From: Cryoendolithus antarcticus
Taxonomy: Eukaryota; Ascomycota; Dothideomycetes; Cladosporiales; Cladosporiaceae
Assembly (NCBI GenBank): GCA_002077065.1
Contig: NAJO01000038.1
Span: 1 to 64,000 of the forward strand
Reading direction: 5' to 3'
Length of the DNA stretch: 64,000 bases
A model generated the notes under the pieces. It did no database searches, was not told the DNA's origin, and worked only from the letters and a program-made list of their open reading frames with translations. Below, one piece after another: positions 56,047 through 64,000 of the stretch. Numbering within the stretch: the stretch's first letter is position 1; the number at the start of each line of letters is the position of its first letter. A program made the position numbers and the translations under genes.

Positions 56047-56581
56047 GCTGTGTACTCGTGACAAGCACCGGCGTTAGCACGACCAAATCTACTAACATGA
56101 TCCTACGACGACTTGGCGGAACTGGAGCTTTGCATTTAGGGGCTTGCGACTGCGTGTTTGACATTTGAGATTTGGCGTGCTTTCGACTTTGGATTATGCG
56201 GTACGGCGACTTGCGACTCTGCGATTGATGACATGCATAAGGGCATGCGAGGAAGGCTCTGATCAATGCGATTTGTATTGAATGTTGCACTTTGGCATTT
56301 CGGATCGATGACCTTACAAGCGAGCGATTGTGAATTTGGTCTTTGCATTTCAGATTGGAGATATTCTATCTATTCAACTTCAACCTCTGACTTCCATCCC
56401 AATGCCTTGCCCTCTATGCTACAAATCCGCGGAGATGTACCGTTATACAGACTCTCAAACGCTATGCCGAAAGCCACAAAGTGAGTGGAAAGGCTCAAAC
56501 GTCCATGCATGTATACGCTCTGTGCGCGCAAGATGGTCCCATTAACACCCATCAACCTATGCGCCGTGGTCAAAAGTTTCG
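56047..56581. other. Intergenic region, convergent
   Basis: About 535 bp between two converging stop codons. It is locally TG/TT-rich with repeated words such as CTTGCGACT. No gene was recognised. Confidence 0.45.
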
Positions 56582-59242
56582 TCAGTCCCTTTCCAGATCC
56601 TCGTCATCTATCTCCTCCTCTTGCATCGCCCCGTCACTGTTGGCATCCATATCGACATCCCGTTCATCGCCAGTCGGATCCTTAACTCCATGCCATTCTT
56701 CCCCATCATCATTATCTCCTTGCTGACTGAGATTACCAGCGACATCGGTCCCAAGCTCCGTATCTCCATCACCACAGCCAACGAGATCAGCAAGCCCCAC
56801 AACATGACTGTTGCTGTGCGGAGTAGCGTACGCGAATGGTGTAGTGCCGCGAGCAATGCCCGAGCCGCTGCGCGATGCACCGGCATTGCTCTCAGAGCGG
56901 AAAGGCGAAGGCGGCTCGCGAGACCAGCGAGGCGTGAAGTTTACACCTCGTCGCTCTGCTTCAGGTGAGATGGAGATGCGACGGCGCTTTGTGGCCGGCG
57001 AGGCGAGGTCGCTGGAAGAGTGATTGTGGCCACTGCTTGATGCTAGGTCGAAAGAGGCGACGCGGCGTTGTGTCGCGCCAGCATGCTGCTGATCAATTGC
57101 AGAAGTCGAGTCCGGTAAAGACACTGTTCTGTGGCGGACTGGCCGAGACAGTGGGATGAAAGCAGGTTCCTGCATTTCTTCTTGCTGGTGCTGCTCGGCA
57201 GATGCCTGGCTCTTCAAGCTCCACTGCGACTCGTGGCTTGCGTTGGAGGCGAAGGATGATTGTGCACTTGGAGGGCGATCTAGCTTGTCGTTGTAAGACC
57301 AGCAGGCTTCGATCGCATGCCCTCCGTGAGCCTGACCGGGCTGCCCAAAGCTGTCGATGTCGACGGACGGCAGTTTCTGCAACGTGCGCCAATTTGGAGC
57401 ATCGCCACCGTTCTGTAGATAAGCCTCTGGTGTCGTAATGTACAGTCGGCGTTGACCGCCGTCAACCTTCATGAAGACACTCGAGTCGAGAAATTCGGCA
57501 GTCCAGGTGGCTGAGGTGACCATCTCGGCCGGTGTCAGGAAACGAAGACGTGCTGACTTGCGGACTTTGCGGAGAGGTATGTAGGGTTCTTGAAGTCCCA
57601 GATACTTCTGATGCATGCCTGAACCGTCCGTCTCTGCCTGCGGCAGTATTTTGCCAAACGCGCCCAACAGCCGATCGGAGATGTGTCTCGCATCACTTGC
57701 GGTCAGTGCAAGCTCGCGAACGAACCCACGACTAGCTAGTCGCTGGAAGACAGTGCCGTTGGGACCGCATGCCTTGGGCGAGAGCCAGTCTTGCGCGTCT
57801 TGTGCCCATGCCTCTATGGATTCGGTCGTCCATGCGGCAGAAGTAGACGAGTTGAACGATGTCTTGGCAAGTGATTTGGCGCCGGTCCACTCATCGCTCA
57901 CCACCGCAGACCGCTGAGACTGTTGTGTGGCCTCGTCAGATCCGAACCAAATGCCTCGCATGTGACGTCCCCAAGGAAGCAACACGACTTGTACATGCCA
58001 TGGTTTGGTCATCGAAGGCGGTGCAGAGTCCTCGAGAGTGGTGAGCCGATTCTCGATTGCATGAAAGCGTGGCGCGTTCTCCATGTTGGTGGCGATTGTC
58101 GCTAATACTGCGGCTTCTGTATGCGCAGCCGCAGTCATGTCGAAGGAGCCATCGGAGCTGAACGAAGTTGCCTCATCAGGAAGTAGACGTCGGCTCTTGC
58201 TGCTAGGTGTCGCAGCTTGATCAGGCCCATACTCACGATGGGCGTCAGCGTGATCTTGGTCAGCCCGCCAAGTCTCGAGCTCGAGTATGCGTAGATCGTG
58301 ATGCTCGAACTTGTCGTGAATGTCTTCGCCAGACACGTGAGAGAATGACATGCTTTCCAGGATGTCAAGTCGTCGACCGTACGCCTCTATGAGATGTCTC
58401 AGGTCGGGCGCAATGATTGCGCTAGCACCATCAGTACTGATAACAGTCGGTTCTACGAGAGTATCTCGTGCGACAGTAGCTGCATATGGCTGCGCAGGCT
58501 CTGAGCGCGGGCGAGCGACCTGGGGTGGTATCGATTGGGGCTGGAGTGATGGCATTCGCGCCTGTGAGCCTGGTGGCATAAAGGCGCGTAAGTCTGGTGT
58601 GCCAGCGATGCTAGGCGTCGCGACCTCAGTAGCACTCCCGACATACTCGTCAACACCCGGTCGCATGACCGCAGTGCTCGGGATAGTAACAGGAGGTCCC
58701 ATCGGTCTTTGATAAGCAGAATCTTCTCCGCACGTGCTCGGCACTGCAGTCGAAGGCAGCTTCGAGGTGGTGTCCGAAATGGTACTGCCCTCCTGTTGTC
58801 GCGCGAAGCCATTCAGCGCCTCCCAGACTCGCGTGTTGATGGATTGTGACTGCGTCTCGTGGAGTATGCCCAACCCTGTCGCCGTGGATTGGGAAGCACC
58901 CGCTCCGGCATGATGCACAGCACGGTAGCCTTCTGGTGTTCGCTGCTGCCGAGTCGCCTCATCGCGCGCCTCGACATGTACTGCCTGCGCAGGCGATGTC
59001 CGCTGCTGCGACAGCACCGTATGGAAGCATGCGTGGTGTCCGCAAAAGCAGTATGCTCGCTGCCCTGCAGTGTGTTCTGCATCCAGCCAGAATTGCTTAC
59101 ACCCACACACTGGTGCCTTACCTCCGCTCGTCAGGTCTCTGAAGTTGCATGACCCGGCGGGCACTTGCGACGACTGACTGCCCGCGCTTCCATTGTATGC
59201 GCTGCCATCTATCCTCCTGCTGCTGCGATGGGAAGCCGCCAT
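56582..59242 (-). CDS. Uncharacterised 886-residue nuclear-type protein with N-terminal Cys/His cluster
   Basis: Single exon from the ATG at 59242. The N-terminal 80 residues hold a compact cluster, CGCKQFW then YCFCGHHACFH (Cys 46, 48, 65, 67, 72; His 69, 70, 74), which could bind zinc. A disordered Ser/Pro/Gln region follows. Next comes a structured middle with a short helix (LIEAYGRRLDILESM), then KPWHVQVVLLPWGRHMRGIWFG and TASDARHISDRLLGAFG, and near 600 FLDSSVFMKVDGGQRRLYITTPEAY. The C-terminus is disordered, with a likely NLS (PATKRRRISISP) and a very acidic end. I do not recognise a named family. The composition suggests a nuclear regulatory protein; this is inference. Confidence 0.75.
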   Translation of the reverse strand: MAASHRSSRRIDGSAYNGSAGSQSSQVPAGSCNFRDLTSGGKAPVCGCKQFWLDAEHTAGQRAYCFCGHHACFHTVLSQQRTSPAQAVHVEARDEATRQQRTPEGYRAVHHAGAGASQSTATGLGILHETQSQSINTRVWEALNGFARQQEGSTISDTTSKLPSTAVPSTCGEDSAYQRPMGPPVTIPSTAVMRPGVDEYVGSATEVATPSIAGTPDLRAFMPPGSQARMPSLQPQSIPPQVARPRSEPAQPYAATVARDTLVEPTVISTDGASAIIAPDLRHLIEAYGRRLDILESMSFSHVSGEDIHDKFEHHDLRILELETWRADQDHADAHREYGPDQAATPSSKSRRLLPDEATSFSSDGSFDMTAAAHTEAAVLATIATNMENAPRFHAIENRLTTLEDSAPPSMTKPWHVQVVLLPWGRHMRGIWFGSDEATQQSQRSAVVSDEWTGAKSLAKTSFNSSTSAAWTTESIEAWAQDAQDWLSPKACGPNGTVFQRLASRGFVRELALTASDARHISDRLLGAFGKILPQAETDGSGMHQKYLGLQEPYIPLRKVRKSARLRFLTPAEMVTSATWTAEFLDSSVFMKVDGGQRRLYITTPEAYLQNGGDAPNWRTLQKLPSVDIDSFGQPGQAHGGHAIEACWSYNDKLDRPPSAQSSFASNASHESQWSLKSQASAEQHQQEEMQEPAFIPLSRPVRHRTVSLPDSTSAIDQQHAGATQRRVASFDLASSSGHNHSSSDLASPATKRRRISISPEAERRGVNFTPRWSREPPSPFRSESNAGASRSGSGIARGTTPFAYATPHSNSHVVGLADLVGCGDGDTELGTDVAGNLSQQGDNDDGEEWHGVKDPTGDERDVDMDANSDGAMQEEEIDDEDLERD

Positions 59243-59953
59243 AGGCGGCAGCTACAGCATGCCACCAACGCTCTTGCCCTCAGCATGACATACTGAGATT
59301 GATGGTGCGGTGGACGGGTGTCGCGCGACCGGTTGGTTCCTGGATGTCTCTCACACTACAATAGTCCCGACGATGAAAGTCAATTGCGGAGGATAGGTTG
59401 CATTGATGCAGCGCAACTGTGGCTCTGGAATCTTGTTGCCGATGGGCATGTGACGATGGGAAGATCAGGTACGAATGATTGAGGATGCATTGGAGGAAAG
59501 ACTTCGGAGTCACTCGACATCCCGTGCCATGCGTGCGACTACACGCAGGGCTCGTTGCCTTCGAGACGACGAGTCCGGCTAGTCACCAAGGCGGCCTCGA
59601 TTCCGTGCAGATGGAGGCGTTGTTTGGCGTAGCGCTTGAGCGGCTGCACGATACCGTCGTCCCGCTGCTGTACGACCCGCCGCGCCGCCCCCACCCTTCC
59701 CATGTGCTCGTCATCTCGCGCCATTGAGCAAACGCGGAGCTGAATGACACGGCTGAACCGCGCATGAGGATCATTTGCCTTATTGTCTCCCGATACTGGG
59801 GCCGGACACGAGCAAGCGGAAGGAGCAAGCGAGGAGCAGCGAACATGACTTGCTCGATCTCGTACGCGTCGGCCACTGTGACGAGGCTTACTAAACCAAG
59901 CTCAAGATCGCCCAGGACCAGGTGACGCTCCAAGAGCCAAGACGCCAGCTGCC
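59243..59953. promoter_or_regulatory. Divergent intergenic region
   Basis: About 710 bp between the starts of the Cys/His protein and the kinase-like protein. Open frames within it (for example 59583-59990 minus) have no recognisable content. No specific element was identified. Confidence 0.4.
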
Positions 59954-60793
59954 ATGGACTATGAGACGAGCGACGGCTCGCAGGTATCACTTCGAGAGAT
60001 CTTCGAAGATCGCAATGGCCGACCCGTCTTCAAGGCAGCATCGATCTCAGCATTCGTTGATGGCAAAGCCTTCGCTGGCAAGGCTGAGCATCGGATCAAG
60101 GAGCTTGACGACGTCTCAATTGTGGACTACCTGAAACCAGTACCGACTGAGAACATTCATCCACTGTTCCCTCCTAATTTTACCTTGGCACCATCCTTCG
60201 ACCTTGCCGAACACTACCTGAAGGCACCCGCTTTCACCTACGAGGACTGCAAGCCAGGGAGAACCTTTGTGGCGGATTGCCTACTGAACGAGGCAACGGC
60301 ATTGGAGAAGCTTTCCCAGCATCCGCATCCGAATATCGTGGAGTACTTTGGCTGTATCGTCAAAGACGGCCGCATCACTCAGCTTTGCCTCAAGCGGTAC
60401 TTCTGCAGCCTGGCTGACTACGCCGAGCATCGCGTACCAGACTCACAACGCGAGAAGATCTTCCACGATGTCTCATCGGCTGCAAAGCATCTGCATAGCC
60501 TTGGACTAGCGCACAACGACATTTCGCCCGAGAACGTATGCATCGATAGTCAAGGCAACGCAGCGATCATTGACTTCGATTCGTGCTTACCTGTGGGCCA
60601 AAGACTCATGAAGGGCACAGCTGTAGACGGCCTCCCACTTCTCTCTGACCCAAACAATGACATAGAGCGACTGGGCAAGCTGCGAGACTTTCTTGCTGAT
60701 CTCAAGTACGACGAAGACGACGTCACGAGTGGTCCTGTGGATGGGGCATCGGAAGACTCCCTTCTACAGCACAACATATCGCAAACGTACTGA
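59954..60793 (+). CDS. Divergent protein-kinase-like protein
   Basis: Single exon, 279 residues. The kinase C-lobe core is recognisable: LNEATALEKLSQHPHPNIVEYFGC (helix C and strand 4), HSLGLAHNDISPENVCID for the catalytic loop and AAIIDFDSC for the DFG position. The usual HRD is HND and DFG is DFD. No glycine-rich loop or VAIK lysine is evident in the N-lobe. The protein is short and ends soon after the activation region. Similar small kinase-like proteins with HND and DFD are common in dothideomycetes as I recall. The catalytic Asp and Asn are present, so weak activity is possible; a pseudokinase is equally possible. Confidence 0.7.
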   Translation: MDYETSDGSQVSLREIFEDRNGRPVFKAASISAFVDGKAFAGKAEHRIKELDDVSIVDYLKPVPTENIHPLFPPNFTLAPSFDLAEHYLKAPAFTYEDCKPGRTFVADCLLNEATALEKLSQHPHPNIVEYFGCIVKDGRITQLCLKRYFCSLADYAEHRVPDSQREKIFHDVSSAAKHLHSLGLAHNDISPENVCIDSQGNAAIIDFDSCLPVGQRLMKGTAVDGLPLLSDPNNDIERLGKLRDFLADLKYDEDDVTSGPVDGASEDSLLQHNISQTY

Positions 60794-60868
60794 ATTACGT
60801 CCGAGCGAGGACGGACAAGCGTTACCACCACCAATCATCTGGGGCCTGGCAAATTATCGCATGTTCGA

Positions 60869-61761
60869 CTATGTACTGGTGGATGTAGCCGCTGCTGTCG
60901 AGCTAGCCACAGTGCTAGCAACGCTCGTCGCACTGGCCGTGGCACTGCTACTGCTTCCTGACTTCTTCTGAACAGTCGCCTGCACGACCTGGCCAGCTGT
61001 GTTGAGCACCACATTCACCAACGCATTCAGAGGGGTGTACTGGAAGACCTTCTGCACCAAGCCGTTGCCGAGATCCTGCGTCACACCGGTATCCGTCATG
61101 TTTTGGGTGTAGCTTCCAACGATGCTGCTGACGCCACCGACTTCTTGGACGATGTTACCGAGATTGTCGACGAGGAAGTTCAGGGTCGAGCCGCCTTGAG
61201 TGATGGAGCCGAGAAGACCGTCAACTGCGCCAACGACTTCGGTGATTACGCCGGTGACCGTGTCGAGAGTCTGGATGAGGAGAGGGTTGAGGTCGAGAGA
61301 CTGGAAGACGCGGTTGACGATGTCGACAAGGTTGCCTGGAAGAATGTCAGAAAACGATCCGTACTACTGCGGACTAAGAGACACATACCCAATCGAATGA
61401 CAAGCTCAAGCTGTGCATCCACATCCGCGATCGTGATGTTCACCTTCTGGATCCCGACCGAGACACCAGCGTTGAGCGTCACCAGGTTTGCCACTTGGGC
61501 GTTCAGGTTGATGTCGGCCTGCAAGTTGTCGACGTCCAATTCGATCCGGCCAACGTGCAACTCTGGCACATTGAGGTACACATCGGGGATATCTGAGCGT
61601 CCGCTGCTGCCACTGGGACTGCCAGTCGATGTCGGTCTCGCGCTTGTGGTGTTACCGGCGAAAGTGGTCGAGGGAGGTGTGGTTGTGGCCCCAGTCTGCG
61701 CGGAGACTTGGAGAGCGAGGAGACCGACTGCGCATATGCGCGCAATTATCGAACCGGCCAT
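60869..61761 (-). CDS. Secreted protein, Ser/Thr-rich C-terminus, paralogue of the adjacent gene
   Basis: Exons 61761-61389 and 61335-60869 (53-nt intron) give 279 residues. The N-terminus is a typical signal peptide (MAGSIIARICAVGLLALQVSAQ). The core is a regular pattern of short strands: DVYLNVPELHVGRIELDVDN, ADINLNAQVANLVTLNAGV, VNITIADVDAQLELVIRLGN, then a helical part with SLDLNPLLIQTLDTVTGV. The last 40 residues are Ser/Thr/Ala-rich. It likely goes to the cell surface or medium. No catalytic motif is visible. It aligns with the gene at 62318 over the strand region and is transcribed away from it. Confidence 0.8.
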
Positions 61762-62317
61762 CCTGTGTTTGCGATTCCAAGGAGGATTCGTATGTTACGG
61801 TGATTGAGGCACTGGATAGCGGAGGGAAGTTCTCAACTTGCGCAACAACAAATTCCCTCGCATCGCCGGTTGATCTGCTGCAGCCGAGCCAGACCGCGCA
61901 ATACCGTTTCTCACAACGATGCCGCCATTGCATCATTCTAATCTCCTAGTGAAAGTCCTGGTCCATAACGGGTGGTGGTAAGACCGCACGTGGAACATTG
62001 CGGGGATATAAGCCCTGTCAAATCTCGGGCCGTCAGGGCTACCGTTTCATCAACGGTTATACCAGGATGAGAGCTTGATGCGAGGCACACCGGAGAACGC
62101 ACGTTGGACGTGATTGCCCAGACAACCGAACGTAAGATTTGACGATCGATGATGTCTCTCGTGCGGAGATGGTCTCGACTTCGCCTGGGTAAAAGTTGCT
62201 TGCGGCGACTGTGATGCTGTCGCGCGACTGACCTGCCATTCTGCTTCTCTCTTGACATCTGCGCTATCGTTCACGACAATTAAGCCCTCCGACCAGCACA
62301 GCGACAAAGGCCGAATC
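61762..62317. promoter_or_regulatory. Shared promoter of two paralogous secreted-protein genes
   Basis: 556 bp between two divergent starts of related genes, so it holds both promoters. No clear element was identified. Confidence 0.4.
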
Positions 62318-63229
62318 ATGCTGTCTCTCTCCGTCAAGTGCGCATCTGCGTTCGCGCTCACACTGTTGACATCAGTCCACGCGCAAACGGCAGTGAGCTC
62401 ATCAGCGACACCCACCTCCTCAGGCGGATTCGTGGGCTACAATTTGACCCTCGAAGGTGACGGCGACTCCGCAGTCTACGCGACGGATAACACCAACACG
62501 GATCAGATCACAAAGCAGAACGCAGATGTGTTCTTGAACGCCTCCGTCTCCGTAGGCGAGATCCACATCGAAGTCGACAACCTTACAGCCAAGATCAACC
62601 TGGACCTACAAGTCCTCAAGCTGCTGCAATTCAACGCCGGCGTAGACCTCTCAATCGACCGCGTCAACCTGCTCATCCAGAACGTCAGCGCCAAAGTCCT
62701 GCTGGAAGCCCGCCTCGAGAACGTCCTAGCAATGGTCGACGATGCGCTCAGCTCAATCGACCTAAACCCCGTGATCGCAACCCTGGGCCAAGATCTCGGC
62801 ACAATCGTCAACAGTACCACCGGTGCTTTGACCGGCGCAACCGGTTCCTCCAGCAGTACACAAACAAAGCGCTCCTTCGACCTCGATAACAACATCCTCT
62901 ACTCCGTCAATAACTACGAAGGCGACGCGCATACGAACCGCATCCTCGCTCAGAACGGCGACATCGTGGAGCAAGAACTCGATAATGACGGCAAAGTCTC
63001 GTCGTCAAGAGTCGTGGGATCGTACAAGTCGGACATGAGCTACAACGGGCATGAGGACAGCTTAGTGAGGGATGGGGAGTTAGTGCAGAGTCTGCAGTAC
63101 GAGTACGCGCCGTTCCATGGCTTGAGCGTGGTGGCGGCTGTGTATCTGGATGATGCGGGGGCTGTGGTGGGAACGCAGGTATTGAGTGAGTTTGAGGCGG
63201 GGGGAAGTAGCACTATTGCGGACTTGTGA
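62318..63229 (+). CDS. Secreted protein, paralogue of the adjacent gene, with Kex2-like site
   Basis: Single exon, 303 residues from the ATG at 62318. A signal peptide (KCASAFALTLLTSVHAQ) is followed by a Ser/Thr stretch and the same strand pattern as its neighbour: DVFLNASVSVGEIHIEVDN, AKINLDLQVLKLLQFNAGV, VNLLIQNVSAKVLLEARLEN and SSIDLNPVI. After a short Gly/Ser/Thr linker it has a dibasic TKR|S site that Kex2 could cut. It then has a different C-terminal domain of about 110 residues (YSVNNYEGDAHTNRILAQNG, DGELVQSLQYEYAPFHGL) absent from the paralogue. It also lacks the paralogue's intron. Function unknown. Confidence 0.8.
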   Translation: MLSLSVKCASAFALTLLTSVHAQTAVSSSATPTSSGGFVGYNLTLEGDGDSAVYATDNTNTDQITKQNADVFLNASVSVGEIHIEVDNLTAKINLDLQVLKLLQFNAGVDLSIDRVNLLIQNVSAKVLLEARLENVLAMVDDALSSIDLNPVIATLGQDLGTIVNSTTGALTGATGSSSSTQTKRSFDLDNNILYSVNNYEGDAHTNRILAQNGDIVEQELDNDGKVSSSRVVGSYKSDMSYNGHEDSLVRDGELVQSLQYEYAPFHGLSVVAAVYLDDAGAVVGTQVLSEFEAGGSSTIADL

Positions 63230-64000
63230 GTCGCGAGTATGGACGAATTGCGCGATTGATCTGCGTATGTCTATTGTCAATCGCCCCTACCTATAGTGCC
63301 GACACTAAGGTTCCGATGCTCACCGTGCTACTCCGACCGCGGTTTCTTGTGTCCGACCTTGATTCCTGGCCCCAAATCAGCCAAGCAATTCGTATGAGCG
63401 TCTGCCCCTGCGACCTGCAGCTTAGTCTGTCAGAGGAGCATGCTTCCTGATGAAGATCGTACTGTTGCTTGATATCCCTGGCGGTCGGCCCCCGGCCTGC
63501 CTGGGATGCATCTGCTAAAGGATCGGGATCAATAAGCCAGACTTGCGCTTTACCGCGGCCGTAACCGTCATGGTAATGTCACCAGCATGCGATGCGTGGG
63601 GATGGCACTTGGATAGATTGACCTTGACTCATGTTGCGAAAGCGAAATGCGGTAACATGTCGTGCATGTCGAGATGTCTCGGTTGCGGGCGGTGCTAAGC
63701 TCAGCCCTGTCGTGCCTACCAAGACGAGGTTGGAGGAGGCTTTGAGGCTTGCAGGTGTACTGTAGAATGGCGCTCTAACTACATATCGTTGACTCGCAGT
63801 CTCGCACATGATCGATCATTTCTGTTATCGTCGTCTAGTATCATCGACGTCGCCACCGACTGCGTACGCATCGAGTCTATGCTCGACCAGCCGCACGGAA
63901 ATGTCGAGTTGATCAAATGGATATGACCTGTTTCAAGGTACTGAGGCTGTAGGCAAATCGGAACGTGCTCCTCCGACGTTCCCTACGCACGTAATGTCAA
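63230..64000. other. Terminal intergenic sequence
   Basis: The last 770 bp carry no recognisable gene, repeat or RNA. Open frames in it are short and lack protein-like composition. Confidence 0.45.

Noticed and set aside
1..64000. CRISPR arrays, bacterial-type operons, attachment sites
   Set aside because: None seen; gene structure, introns and protein content are those of a fungal nuclear chromosome.

Overview
The window is nuclear DNA from a filamentous ascomycete (Pezizomycotina), probably a dothideomycete of the Capnodiales/Mycosphaerellales type. Coding sequence is GC-rich. Genes have few introns, mostly 45-115 nt with GTNNGT / CTRAY / YAG signals. There is a leashin-type giant protein, a fungal rhodopsin-family membrane protein and a Goodbye-NACHT NLR. 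The left edge carries the dinucleotide signature of repeat-induced point mutation (RIP). All assignments come from reading the translated sequence; no database search was run.

Layout. 1-472 is a RIP-degraded repeat remnant. 0.86-8.5 kb holds housekeeping genes: a HIRIP3-like histone chaperone (-), trehalose-6-phosphate synthase TPS1 (+, three exons), mitochondrial ribosomal protein uS17m (-) and a GABA/amino-acid permease (-, four exons). 9.6-23.5 kb is a more accessory stretch: a 7-TM rhodopsin-domain protein, a large NLR, a NodB-type deacetylase, an MFS sugar porter, a sulfotransferase-like protein and an FAD monooxygenase fused to an acetoacetate-decarboxylase-like domain. 24-29.4 kb is a head-to-head cell-cycle pair, condensin subunit CND1 (-) and Cdc7 kinase (+). 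A small Arg-rich protein gene follows at 30.1 kb.

30.7-49.1 kb, over a quarter of the window, is one gene on the minus strand encoding about 6100 residues. Two exons joined by a 58-nt intron give what looks like leashin (LAH, often annotated 'involucrin repeat protein'), the tether of Woronin bodies to the septum or cortex. It contains ten Gly/Ala hydrophobic segments, an Arg/Glu helix and about 28 lysine-box repeats. It also holds a 33-nt intron-like element that keeps the frame open.

50.1-54.5 kb holds two pre-mRNA 3'-end-processing genes head to head: CstF-64/Rna15 (-) and CPSF-100/Cft2 (+). 55-64 kb holds a small conserved gene with an apparent 1-nt frameshift, an 886-residue protein with an N-terminal Cys/His cluster, a divergent kinase-like protein, and a head-to-head pair of paralogous secreted proteins. 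No rRNA, tRNA, CRISPR array, intact transposon or polyketide/NRPS cluster was seen.
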